Source of the DNA: Rhodeus uyekii
Taxonomy: Eukaryota; Chordata; Actinopteri; Cypriniformes; Acheilognathidae
Assembly (NCBI GenBank): GCA_037043235.1
Contig: JAWRVZ010000039.1
Coordinates: 1,009,001-1,073,000, forward strand
Length of the DNA: 64,000 nt
Direction: 5' to 3'
Part shown: positions 24,481 through 36,814 of the stretch, in pieces
How positions within the stretch are numbered: position 1 is the stretch's first letter
Layout of the letters: every line of letters starts with the position of its first letter
Made by a program: the position numbers and the translations under genes
Notes under the pieces: model-generated
What the model saw: only the letters and a program-made list of their open reading frames with translations
Databases searched by the model: none
What the model was told of the DNA's origin: nothing

Positions 24481-24700
24481 GTGAAACGCCCGTCGGAGAG
24501 AAATCGCGTCATTGGACAGTGTGCTTTACACCCGTCTGACTCAGAGTATGGCATTGGTGCGCAGGCCTGACATTCATGATTGGTCATAAGTAGGCGTTAC
24601 TTTTGCTCTTTGACGTTAGTGTTTGATTGGTCAGCTGTTGCTCTTGGCGTCACTGCGCTGCCAGCTGATCGGGAGGAGAAGCCGGTATGAGGGGAGTTGA
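24481..24700 (+). promoter_or_regulatory. Probable promoter of the miR-22 host gene
   Basis: Four inverted CCAAT boxes (ATTGG at 24511, 24553, 24579 and 24626) lie within 120 bases, a typical NF-Y arrangement. Between and after them are an AP-1 site TGACTCA (24537-24543), a CRE-like TGACGTTA (24611-24618), GGCGTCAC (24647-24654) and two CAGCTG E-boxes (24632 and 24662). CpG density rises sharply here compared with the AT-rich flanks and stays high to about 25.65 kb. No TATA box is evident. The direction and link to the downstream miR-22 hairpin are inferred from position and strand. A transcription start near 24.68-24.72 kb is a guess. Confidence 0.55.
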
Positions 24701-24999
24701 AGCGGAGACTCAGGGCGCAACGTTATGTGGGCTAGATTGTTCAATTTAGGACGGTAGACTAGTGTTGTCGTGTTGAAGTTGATTAATTCTATTGCTAATG
24801 GTTTCTACAGCACTCTTGAGGTTTGCGTTGGTTAGGATTAGACATTTGAGCTGAGTCGCCTTTTAGCTCTATGATTTCACGAGTGATTTGAGATTAAGGT
24901 GTGGCTTTCAGCAAAAGGGCGAATTACTTAAACTGTAGTAGAATTAGCATTTATTTCTTGGGATTTAGCCTTGATTTACAGGTAGAGTAAGGCATTAAA

Positions 25000-25650
25000 G
25001 TGGGCGAGAGAGACTGGAAATGGGTTCGGGACGTGACCCTGGTCGATTCGAACTTGGGTTCCCAGTGAGTCAACCGCTTTTAAATGTCGAATGTGCGTTA
25101 CCTTTATACGCCCGAGCTCCGACTCAGTCGAATCATGAGGGTTTCGCAAGAATTTGATGCGCGTGTCGCCGGTGAGCTATTTAAATCCAGGAAACGTTCG
25201 ATTACAGAACGGAGTCTAATCGTTCGATGACCGTTGCAACATTCTCTAGAACTTTTCGGAAGTACGTGAAACCTCTTCAGAACGAACGGAATCGGTTACA
25301 TTCCATTGGAGGAGATTCGCGAGAACGCTGGGTTCAGAGTTGAGACGTTCAGGGCGTGAGCCGCCCGCTAGCAGATCGTCTGTAGACTGTATGAGGGGAA
25401 AAACATTGCGAAATTAAAGGATGTTGAGCGAATATTGATATCTGATAATGTGTATCTGGGAGTCGAACCGCTTACCAGCGTGACACAAATCGATCCACGA
25501 CAGAGATCGAGAATTCTACCAGTTGAAGTAGGTAGGTGTCGGACATTCCTCATTCAGAAGTTTACGATCAGAAGATGTTTGTCGAAAAACTCAATACTGC
25601 ACCGATATCGATTATTTATCAACCCCAATAAATGTACAGATGTCAGACAA
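25000..25650. other. CpG- and TCGA-rich tract
   Basis: A run of unusually many CG dinucleotides with repeated TCGA/GTTCGA/TCGAA cores (for example near 25043, 25086, 25128, 25196, 25223, 25462 and 25578), in an otherwise AT-rich, CpG-poor region. It directly follows the presumed host-gene promoter and probably belongs to its CpG island or first exon/intron. I see no tRNA or protein gene in it. Confidence 0.5.
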
Positions 25651-26407
25651 GGCGCTGAAAATGAACATGGACTACCGATATAACAGTGGGCGTTGCTCTG
25701 CTTACATTTAAAATATATTTAACTCCTGTCGCCTGACGTATTTTATTCGTGATTTTAATTTTTCTTGCTCGTTTTTCTTTGTTTTAATATAATTATGCTT
25801 ATTTTTAACTTGACATGTCATAGGCCTTAAATGGATAGTTAACCTAACTAAAATTGAGTAATTGTCTACTCGTCGTCATGATGTTTTAAAAACCGCGTGA
25901 CCCGAATTCACAAAGGGATATTAAGCAGAATAGTTGTAAAAGTAGTTGCCATTCACTTTCATTGAATACAAAACGATGGAATCAAAGTGAGTGGTGTGTG
26001 AGGCCGTCAGACTCTCAAATTCTGCCGAACATCATGCATTTTACTGAAGGAAAAATATTAACGGACAAATGTTTCATTTTTGAATGAACTCTCGCTTTAA
26101 GATAATGCGCCGAGTCTACGTCTCTTTAAATATGAATACCACGACACAGGAGCAACAGGATACTCTGCCGTACCATAAATGTCGAATATCAAAATATTAG
26201 TTTGGGTAGTTGGATATTAGTACATAAAACATGTATTTGTTAATGAAAGAACGCGTATGTATTGATTCCTGTGAGACGAGAACATGGCAAATTCCTCAAG
26301 ACCCCACCCTTGGTGCGATATATACGAGTTTTGTCCTCTTTTCCCCTCTAGGTTACTTATTTCCTTTTTGTGTCTGCTTTCTCTCACTTTTCTCTTTTCA
26401 CACACAG

Positions 26408-26508
26408 CCTAACATCTGGACTGAAGACCTCAGTTTAATTCCAGTGTCAACACTTTGTCATTTAAATGGATTTCTCCTTACGCCTGAAATGACGTCCGAC
26501 TGCTGAAG
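26408..26508 (+). ncRNA. Candidate internal exon of the miR-22 host transcript
   Basis: A pyrimidine-rich acceptor (ending CACACAG at 26407) and a perfect GTAAGT donor (26509-26514) bound 101 bases. The segment lies between the promoter candidate and the miR-22 exon on the same strand. It is not convincingly coding. Support is from splice signals only. Confidence 0.4.
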
Positions 26509-28984
26509 GTAAGTTATGAAATATGACTGTTAGAGGTGAGGTTAGAGGCTGATGTGTCACAACTGATAGCAACTAATAGAAAATCTTCTTTTCAGCTTCT
26601 GCAATTTTATTGTAAATGAACTGATAGAATCTAGCAGACTATTCCGTTTTTTTACTCAGTAATTCAGGCCATCAAATGACTAAGCAAACAAGATATTTTT
26701 CAACTCGGTTTCATCATATCAACAGATGATTATTCTTATACACTTGAATTTGTGGATATGATTAAGCAATTGAGTGTTGACAAACATTCTTAACCTCTGT
26801 TTATGCAACTGCTCTAATGGGTTTCATTGCTCCAATAATTGTTTCAAGTAAAATACAAAATCAAGCTATGGCCGATCGTATTATCTCTCTACCACTCTTA
26901 CGAGAATTATTCTAACGATTAAGGTTATGTCTACTGAATAAAGAAGTATTTAGAAAAATGTTAAAGAATGTTTTTGGCTTTTTAAATGGTTAGTTTAAGC
27001 ATTTTTCCTTTATTTTTGTTGCTTGTAAGCAAAGAGTTGATTTTAAGATCTTATTCATAAGCAAGAAATGATCACATGACTGAATTTGATCTTTGCATTC
27101 CTGTATCAGATTTTTAATGCATTATTTGAACTGCACTGAAACTACAATGGAATTTGGCTCTCCTCATTATTTGTAAAGTTGTGAACAATGAAATGGCATC
27201 TACCCTGAGTGAAAGTCAATATAAATGAAGCGCGCGCTGTAAAAGGATGTACTTGAATACACTTTTAAATAAACAAGTTCAGATTGAAGTAGCTCATTAG
27301 AGAAGTAGCACAGTACAGTTTGTAGGAAAAATGGAACTTCTATTTCCATAGGAAGGTTGGACATCTTCATGCATTCTTTAAAATGCAATGAATTTAGTGA
27401 TTCCTTATTTCCTGATTCCAGTGTCTGCACATCTGAAGGCGTCAGTGTTTAGGAAAATGTTTGTTTTGTGAACCCATTGTATGGTCTTGGATTTGCATTC
27501 GCTACTATGTGAGTTTATTCATTCATGTGTTCTTGGAAAGATACCAAAATATATCAGGGGAGTTGAAATCACAGGATGTTTGATTGCTATTCAAGGTCTC
27601 TGCTGTTCAAATGCTTTTTCTCTGTAGTTTTTTGACATTTATTGGCTTTACCGCGAGGCCTTTATGAGGCATTGAACTTTCCTACGTCATAATTTGCATT
27701 AACCTTGGGAGCCGATGAAGTTGCGTGAGGAGATCTGTGTGGACGAATGGACCTCAACATGGAGCTCAGACATCTGCATGCGTGGATAGATGAGGAGAAA
27801 TGTCATGGCATGGAGACTTATGGAGCCACACCCTTAGCGTTACATGGTTTCGCTTTTCGGCAGGCACTTTTTACACTCTCATTTGTGGAGTTTTGAGAGT
27901 TTTTAAGTGGTTTTTCTGAAGTCTTGGCTTAAATTCCTCCATTGCCTCCGTAATTGGTTGTGGTATCGTGCCGCACAGACTGTGTGTGGGTTTCTTTTTT
28001 TCTTTTTTTGCAGATGAAGCTCGGCTGTGACAGTGATTTGCCTGTTTGGCAGGTGGCTGTAGTTGTCTTGAGTGTGGGAGGGGAGGATTTCAGAAGAAGG
28101 TCTTCTGTTGTCTCAAGGACAGTGGAGCTTCCCGTCTGTGCAGTCCTGTGGGACCAAATGCTGGCCGCTCAGGCAGTTTGTGCCACGAGGTCTCAGGAAG
28201 TAGGCCTGCAGAGCTTCTGTCCACATTTTCACCCACAGTAACATTACGCAGCTAACCTCCCAGCAATAGCATTTCATTGTCTTAGTAAGGAGATGATTCT
28301 GCACTGTCTGTGACTTATGGACTTTTCGAGTGAGTTTGCTTCTGCTGTCAACCCAGAGGGACCAGTATAATCTCCCTTTGATTAAATGGGCTGCAGGCTT
28401 TGTGCTCTACACCGCCATGTAAAGTGACCCAGTTTGGGGTTTTGTGCTATTGTTCTTCATTGAATTTCTGTCCTCGGCGCACAAGACGGCGCACGTATAC
28501 GTCGCAGAGATGCCCCAAACTCTGAATAACGAGCTCATTCATTCTATACGGAGAAACGGGCTTATTTAAATACTGTTGACTTCACTTGTGGAATATTTCT
28601 GTGTCTTTCTCTCTTTTAAGGCAGCCAAGCTAGTTCACCTCAGCAGTACAGACTGTGAGCTGGCCCAGCTCTGTGGGAGGGTGGAGTCAGTCCAGCTCGG
28701 CGTATCTCAGACAGCATGAAGGGCCTCTGCAGACAGAATGGAATTTATACCATATGTACCAGGCATCCCAAGAATGCATGGCACAGAGACTTGACCAACG
28801 GAAAGAACTGTAGAAAGTGCAGTGGAAAGGGTGAGAGAGAGCGAGGGCGGGAGGACAGGCTGCAGGAATGAACCTGTTGAGTATAATTCCATTAGTGTTT
28901 TCTAAGGAAATATTTAGTCTTTAGGTAAGTGCTAATGGTCTGTAGATTTCGTATAGTGAAATTATATTTTTTTTAAAAACACAT

Positions 28985-29100
28985 TAACTATGAAATGTAC
29001 TGGGGAAAAAAACTTTTATTGTGCCAGGATGCATTAAATTGATCAAAAGTGACAGTAAAGACTTTTTATGAGGTTGTAAAAGATTAATTTTTTTTATACA
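28985..29100 (-). mobile_element. Fragment of MITE family M1, minus orientation
   Basis: GATGCATTAAATTGATCAAAAGTGACAGTAAAGAC-type blocks at about 29030-29065 (positions given instead of the full motif), followed by a GTTGTAAAAGATT block, match the copies near 48.6 and 62.1 kb. It is truncated at both sides. Confidence 0.6.
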
Positions 29101-29408
29101 AAAACTAGTCTGAAACTATCCTGAAAAAGACCTATTGCAGTGTGATCCAGGGCAAATTATGACCGAACTGAATTCAACTATAAGGAATAACAAATTTTAA
29201 TATGTAAAAGGTAAATCTATTGCAATATCTTACAATCTATAAATAAAAGAATAAAATAAAAGTATTGAGAGTTGTAGTAGTAAATAAGTTTTGAAATAAA
29301 ATCAGAACATATTTGTCCAAGTACTAACTCTGATGTGAGACTTGCAATTTCTTTCTCAATAGATGTTCAAAGAAGAAAATAATTGGTATTAGAAGTTAAA
29401 GTGCACCT

Positions 29409-29726
29409 TAAGGCCTGTTTATACGAAGAACGATATCTATAATATAACTATATTAGCGTCCACACCAGCGGACGATATCGTTCTGTTCATCATAAACGCA
29501 TGCTTGTGATTTGTCACCAGCCATTTTAAACTCCTGTGCTCTTAAAGTAAAATGGATTATGATTGGCTGTCAATGTTTTTATCGTTTATCAGTTGGAAAT
29601 AGTGATTTTAACAATATGGCTTCTCTGTGCCGTTGGAGTTATGGTGTGGACTTCTTTTATTTTTAGAAAGATTTGTAGAACTGTATTATCATTTTAGTTA
29701 TCGTCCATTGTGTGAACAGGCCTTTG
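29409..29726. mobile_element. 318-bp MITE with AAGGCCTGTT termini
   Basis: AAGGCCTGTTTATACGA at the left pairs with the reverse complement of the right end, AAAGGCCTGTTCACACAA. ACGATATC, CGATATCG and TTATCGTCC blocks occur near both ends. No reading frame is present. It is a non-autonomous DNA transposon of a type common in cyprinids. Confidence 0.65.
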
Positions 29727-30837
29727 GGATGTGAAATTTGTGCAAAATAGAAGAAGTCTGAATTAGATGAAGTTACTTAGCCACTTTGGCTAGATTGTGT
29801 GATAACGTGGTGTCTGCTGAAAAGCACAATTTATTTTGGGACATGTGACTGTCTAGGTCATAGTGACATGTCAAGGTGCATGTTATTCATGTGATTAATT
29901 AAACTATTGTGGTTTTGACACCTCAACAAGTCATCAATATCTCTACCGAGGCAGGCCTTATGCTCTGTACGCATTGTATGATTTTGGGCGGTTCCAGACA
30001 ACATTATGACTAATTATGGTGATTTTCGTGATCATGGCTCCTAAACAGTGGTCCACTGTCATACAGTGAGAGAGGTTCAAAGACAGCCGTTGCCGTGTTC
30101 TTGCAACCAAAGATAGTTTGTGATTTAATTTTCTGACAGTGTCAGAAATGTAGCATGATCATCTCATAGTGTGTTTGCTGCTATGACCTACATCTACTGA
30201 CTAGCCAATAAAAATGAAACATTGATCAACATGAGATGGAGCTAAAACTTATCTCAAGCTCCATTTGCAAAATTGGCATGCCAAGATGGCCATTTTCCCC
30301 TTGCCAAGACAATGTCTGTGTCTATATTCTCCTCATTCGCTTCCTCCTCTTTATTTTAGTGCACATAAAAACTAAAGTGTGATTGATCTTGCTCTATTTG
30401 TTTACCATTAGCGCATTCCCGTGACGTTTTATTCTTCTATTCTAACTTGCATCTTGGCCTATGATTCAGTAGGTGTTATCATCGTACAGTCTACATACAT
30501 GTCGTAACCAAGTTTATTAGATCCGTGTAGCAGACATTAAGCATCTGTGCATGACCTCTTAGCAGAAATATAGCATCTATAAAACAGAGAGGGAAACCTA
30601 TCAAACGACAGTCTCACACTATACATACAGTAAGGTTAAAATTGGAATATATGAGCATAAGCATGTTGAATAAAACTTATTATAGTCTAATATAAGATAA
30701 ATGACTATAGGGTAAATTATTAACTGATATTTAAGATGTATATAAATGAATATAATGAGTAATATAAAGGATACATTTCTAATATAGAGAAGAAAAAAAG
30801 AGATAAGACCACAGGACAACTGTTTTCACTATTGATA

Positions 30838-30950
30838 GTGTTAAGAAATGTTTCTTGAGCTGCATATTAGAATGATTTCTGAAGGATCATGTGACAATGA
30901 TCTGACATCACAGGACTGGAATTAAGTAGATTTAAAATATTTTTAGCTAC
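30838..30950 (-). mobile_element. Fragment of MITE family M1, minus orientation
   Basis: AAGAAATGTTTCTTGAGC, CATATTAGAATGATTTC and GAAGGATCATGTGACA appear in the order seen in the longer copies at 48.57-49.02 kb and 62.05-62.56 kb. It is truncated. Confidence 0.65.
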
Positions 30951-33605
30951 AATGGTGCTCACCTGTTCAGTTTTACGCAGTCAATAAGTAACTAAATCTG
31001 ACTGAGTCATTTGAGTCATCACAGAGTAATTGATGAAAGCAAACTGAGATTGCGAACAGTAACCTATTGTTTTCCATTATTTTAATGAAATAATGAAAAT
31101 TTGAATAGAAAGAGTCCTATTCAGTCTGATGTTCCCATGGCACAGTATTAAAAGCATGATTGAGTCAAAGCAAATCTTTTGCTTCATTTGCTGTGCTGGG
31201 AGAGGCAGCTGCCACTCTGATCGCTGCTAACATTGCGAGCAATGATTCAGAGTTGGACGGGTGGGGAGGGGGAGAACAGGCGATGCTTTGTCATTATAAC
31301 AACCAACATTATGAAAGAAGTTTCATTTGAGTTACTGCTTATTCATGGTATACCAGCTGCATCAGCTTGCTTTTGCATTTGCTGCTAATCCAAAATGTTC
31401 CTCTGAATGTAGTCCAGTGTAACCGCTTAAGCAAGTCCATACCTTCTCCAATGCATACATGTATACAAGCAGCACGACTGTCAAACTCCTTAAGCAATGA
31501 TATGCTAGTAGAAATACGACTGATTCGTCAGGTTCACAGAACAGGGTTTAAATGGGTCTTTGGCTTCGCCACGAGCTGTTTTAAAAAATAACGAGAAAAA
31601 GCTGAAGCCTCGTTTTTAATCTTGGCCAGATGTTCTGCATTCTTTGGTGCTGCAATCTGCATTTCAGAAGAACAAGCAAAATTACCTCCAAGTACTTCTC
31701 TATTTTTCTCAAGGCAGTACCCTGCAGCATGTGGTCTTCTTTGCCATTCACATATGCATGTGTCTGGGAAGTTTTTTGTTTTGTGCTGTAAGTGTGCTCC
31801 ATTCATGCCGGTCGTTGTGAGGAGTGTAAATGTGTGGTATGCTCCTCGCACTCTTAAAGGCTCCAACTGCTTCCTCTGGCTACGTGTGGGTCCCTGGAGC
31901 TCTTGTTTGAGATTTATAGAAACCCCACCCCTCAACCCTGATATTAGCAGGAGATTACATGAATTCCTGAAATGGCTTTGCTTCTTCCTTGTTGCCCCAC
32001 AGTCATTTCCATTGTATAACCCAGCTGGAATTTCCTCTTTTATATCAAACTGTTTTGCCTGCGTGTTTCTCTGTTTGTCAAGTGGCTGGAGGAAGTAGAA
32101 TAGCGGTTTAGACAAATAAGTGGTGTCTCTTTTTAGTTTCAGAGACCTTTCACAACTGTCATCTTAGTTCTGGAGAAGAAGTGATGGGGTGCTGGGATGG
32201 ACACTTAAACTGCTTTTCCTTTCCTTTGGGGTTCCTCAGATAAGTTCATGTGCTCTTCCTCCTGAGCTCAGATTAAGGTTGTGATTACTTTCCTTGAGCA
32301 TGTTAAACTTTCGGGGGCCATGACATGTTTGGATGTGTGTTTATCTGACAGTCCTGTAGGCACTTATAGTCATTCATGTGTCTGTCCTTGTACGCACATG
32401 CACCACCATCCTCAATTCATCAATTTTTGGTCAGTAGGACAAGCACGCCTACACCAAGACAAACTCTGGGAGCCGAAAGGAGCAGGATGTATGCGTGACG
32501 TCTATGTCCTAGACGAGCCCTTGGTGCGTCTTCCTGTTTACCTTCACAAACAAACAAACGTCATCATAAAGTCCTTTGAGTGCAGGTGCATTTTTCTCTA
32601 TAACGGGTTGTTCCGATTTCTTCCCCTTCCTGGCATCTGCTGTTTTTTTTTTTTTTTTAGTCTTTTCATCTGTGCATTAGTGAATGGCATCCATTTCTCA
32701 ATGTCTGCACTTCTCCATTTCTCACTGTTGACTCATGCCGTGATTCATGGCAGAATTACTGGAGCCGCCTCAGCATTTGAAGCATCGCTGTTAGAACCGT
32801 GATTGCCTGGCCTCTTCTGAGGGCCCATTGCAGGCACAACGATGCTTAAGGACGAAGTCGAGATGCCGCTCTGTGCACATGTAAAGGATGGAGAATAATG
32901 CACAAGATCTGCATGACACAGAGGAGAATGGGTAATGGAGCGAAAGGGACGAGCTTGGACTCTACAGTCACATAAAAAGATCTTTAGACACTGGAGTTTA
33001 CTCTTTCAGAATCTCTCAAAAAGTGGCTTCATGTGGCAAACTGGAATCTGTTAAAATGTGGAGACATTTGTTAAAAAAGTTCTGCAGCCACCAACTTGTA
33101 GATGATCTGCTTGCATGCCGTGTCATGTGGCATTTCATAACCAAAATGGATTCTCATATCCCTCAGGGATTTAGTGGTTTCCTTCCAGAAATTCTTACTG
33201 CATTCTGCCAGTTTATGGTTCCAACCTCGCATTTTTCCACAGTAGCAGAAAGACAAGAGACTTTCAACCTCTGGGTGTGTCTCTCTCTCCTCTCATTTTA
33301 TGTACTGTACTCCCTCTAAAAGCCCCTGCTTGATGGGACAAGCATGACAGGAATTTAACGTCCATTGCCTGTGTCTCTGAATGGCGAGCTTGCAACTTTT
33401 AATACTGGTTTTCCTTTCAATTTTATCTCCGCTCAGGAACGACCTTGCACTGCTTCTGTTCAGATAAATGCAATATTTCACTTTAATTAAAGATACCCCA
33501 TTTTGGTAACTTCACGATTAATCTGGAAGCTGAAGGGAATTACTAATGCATTGATCCATAACTCCCAATTAATAGGGGGCTTTGAATGATGGCAAGACTG
33601 ATGGC

Positions 33606-33849
33606 TAAAGCTGGGTGCAGACTTTACGATTGTTGCTCCTCAGAGTGTACGAAAATTCACATTGCAGGACTATGATTCAAACCTTGTGACACTGCCGGAA
33701 TTTTGTCTGTAAAAAAGTAAAAAATCTTTTCGCAAAGGTCATTAATCGGCTGTCGGTTTTCAGATTTTATCCTAGAATCAGAGGAATTTTTGTAGGATTT
33801 GCTAAATTTATCTCCGATGGTCAAATCCTGCAGTATGCACCCGGCTTAA
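33606..33849. mobile_element. 244-bp MITE with TAAAGCTGGGTGCA termini
   Basis: The left end TAAAGCTGGGTGCAGACT is matched by the reverse complement of the right end, TTAAGCCGGGTGCATACT. The interior has no coding potential. The target duplication is not clear. Confidence 0.6.
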
Positions 33850-36814
33850 GTCAAGTAGGTGAGCATCTATCTGTTTAGACAGAGGGTGTAACGGTGCTTG
33901 CTTTGAAAATGTGACTTGTGACCTCTTCCCGCTGTCTTCCAGATGTTGGGCAAGCCCATTTAGACCCAAAACCACCCTCTTTGCCAGTTGGATTGAAGTG
34001 CACCTTTGTCTTTCACCTGCCGCTCAAGCTGCTCGGCGTCTCCTGGTGATCTAAGCAAGCTCTCGCTTTTGAACCGCGTCACTTGACAGCTGATGCAACA
34101 GTTTGAGTGCAACAAAGAGCACTAGAAATTGTGGTAAAAAAGGTATTTTTGCCACCACCCATACTTCCATCTTTAACCGTCTATGGGCTGTTGATCAGTT
34201 GATTCATTTGAAATGGTTTGTTGTAGGTAGGAAAGGCTGTAGGGAGGAAAATGTGAGCAGACACTGCAGAGAGGGGGAGAAGGGCACATAGTTTACCATT
34301 TCCCTTTGCCTTGTGGAGCAGCCTGACTGTAATTGTTTGGGAAGCTTCCACTGCTTTACAATAAATCACTCCTTGGGAACATTGTGTTCTATGTGACAGG
34401 ATTTTTAGGCATTGTGTGTTTGTATATGTTGGTGAGTCAGAGTTTGTGTGTGAGAGAGACGGCAAGAGTTAACATGCTCCATTGTGTCCAATGCTGACCA
34501 CTTGTTAGCCAGTGGCTCTCTGAGCATCTTGACTGGGTTGGGACATACAGACCATGCGACAGACTAGTGGAAGTGTTTTTTTTCTGAGAAGTCTCTGGCT
34601 TTTCCATAACTGCATGTTACCCAGCTCCGTTTTGTCTGTGCGCCCATTCAATGGGGTTAAATCCATGTGTCACAACTTTAGAGAGCACAATATAGTGTGA
34701 TACTGGACAGTGGTGCGCAATTGTTTTTAAGTCTTGTAACCGAAGCTGTCGGCTCTCCCTGCCTGCAGTGTCCTGGACTTAGAAGGATCTTATCTCTGCC
34801 TTTAGACAAAGGTTGATTCAACCGTCCTGGTGTCTGATAACAACAGGCTAAAGACTCAGCAGAAGGGGGAAACTACAACCAAATCTGATTTGTCACTGAA
34901 AATAAAAGGGATGCAGGGAGCATCTTTTTTCTCTTACATCTGTTGATGTGCAGTATATCGATAGCATTTTGTTTATTTGATTTTTTTTTTCCAATTCTTA
35001 GTACCTCCTAAGTAATTCTTAGAATATCAGTTGAAAATTGGATATTTAACGATCATGTCATTTTTCTCTAGTTTTACTTTTTTTTTTTTTACCAATGCCA
35101 TCATCTTATAATGTAATAAGACGGTTAAATGTTTTTTCTAAGAGCTACATTTTTGTCTTGCAAAGTTAGCAAGACTCACGCAGGCTCAGTATGCAACATG
35201 GTGAAAAGCAGCGAGAGGTTTTACAACCTTTACAATTGCGTGCTGAGTAGAACTGTATGAATGAATGCATCTATGAAGGGACTCTACTGCCTTCTGAAAA
35301 TGTCATACTTCTGTGTAATGGCTAATAACGTTGCACTGCTTGGTATACAGCATTTACCGGGAAATGGCTCTAGTTCTGCTGTTCCGTAAGTGCCACCTAC
35401 TGTCGATTGTAGATTTACATTTTCATTTACCCTGTCAGTGCTTTGAATATTTTCAGCACATTTGAAAAATACCTTGTTAATGGTGAACGTGATTCTTTTG
35501 GTCACAATAATCGCGATGACTGCGGACAATCTGAACAAACTTGTATCCCTTATAACTGGTCAAATGTTGACTAGAAAAGTAAGCTGACCGTACAATTCAG
35601 AATAAGTTGTCTTAGTTTTGGAAATCAAATTACTGATGATGTTCAATCAGTTTACTTTTTTGGATATAGCAAATAAAAAGTGTTAAGCAAGGTAAGTATG
35701 CTTAATTTCACGATAAGTATGCCGTTAATCATAAAAGTGTGTGATTAAACTGTGTTTAAACATTTGACTCTATTGACAGCCTTAGTTATTTTTTATTATA
35801 TTATACTCTTTATTGTATTGAATTATTACATATGACAAATGTTTTATTTTATTTTGAATGCAAATGTTTTTTTACATTATCAGCAGCAGTGTCTGAGTAC
35901 ACTAAATTTCACTCGCTCCTTCCTCATGTAGTTAACGGTCACATTCACGCTTTCACAAAATACTGTAGAGAATAAGACCCATCAAATGAATAAAGTGCAC
36001 ACAAAGTGTCTCAACAAAAAATGAATCATATTTGTTTCAGTTTGAACTCCTTTACTGTTTGTTTCTCCACTGGACAGCTCAATGGGTATGGGCAGATCAT
36101 CCGTGCTGTTTGGCAAGAGTTGGCATTTCCGTGTGTGAAAGAGACCGAACGAGCAAAGCTGAATGTGTGGGAGTATCAGTCCAGGGCCAGTCATTGCTTT
36201 GCAAACTGGACCTTTTTCCGTAGTTCAGTGAGGTCAATGGGTTCACAGGGTCCATACTCATCCTTGAACTGCAGCTAAAGCTTTGCAGAGCTTTACAGCC
36301 ACCTTTAATGCTGTGCAGATCAATGGGAGAGTGAGGCCCAGAGACAGCCTGTCTGTGAGAGAAAAAACTTAATCAGGAAATGAAACCATATTTCACGAGC
36401 TTCCCTGAGAGAATGAACGAATGGCTTGTTTTTTGGCAGCATACGGGAGATTCTTTGGTTAAATAAAGCAGACGTGTGTTTGGAAATGAAACTAAATCTT
36501 TAAGTCAATTGGATAAAGAGAAACTTTTAATGCGGTGTGAGTGGTGAATGGTCTTCCTGCAGAACAGTGAGCATGATCAAACGCTTGAGTCCTGCGCATA
36601 GGCAGCGGGTCTATCTGTACTCAATTAAATGCAGGAGTGGAGCTGAGGGAATGAATGCTGAAGCAGTAGCAGCCTGTGACGCCTCTGAGGCAAAGAGCAT
36701 ATTGCTAGACCTTATCAACCTAATGATGAATTGTTATACTGTGACGATTTTTTATATTTGACTAACACTAAACTTAAGTTTTATTGATTCATCTCAAACT
36801 TGCCTTTCTTTCAG

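Larger units (their letters stand above)
26515..36814 (+). other. Presumed large intron of the miR-22 host gene
   Basis: About 10 kb with no supported gene. It holds short M1-family fragments (28985-29100 and 30838-30950), a MITE with AAGGCCTGTT ends (29409-29726) and another with AAGCYGGGTGCA ends (33606-33849). Several stretches (about 27950-28900 and 31370-32800) are less AT-rich and open in more than one frame, but they show no domains or codon pattern that I can defend. Conserved non-coding elements may lie here. Confidence 0.5.

Noticed and set aside
27954..28892. Possible coding or non-coding exons after AG acceptors near 28013 and 28620
   Set aside because: Pyrimidine tracts are good, but no matching donors with consistent frame and no recognisable product.
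32281..32802. 173-codon + strand frame
   Set aside because: Composition looks random, with a poly-F stretch from poly-T, and no domain or splice context.
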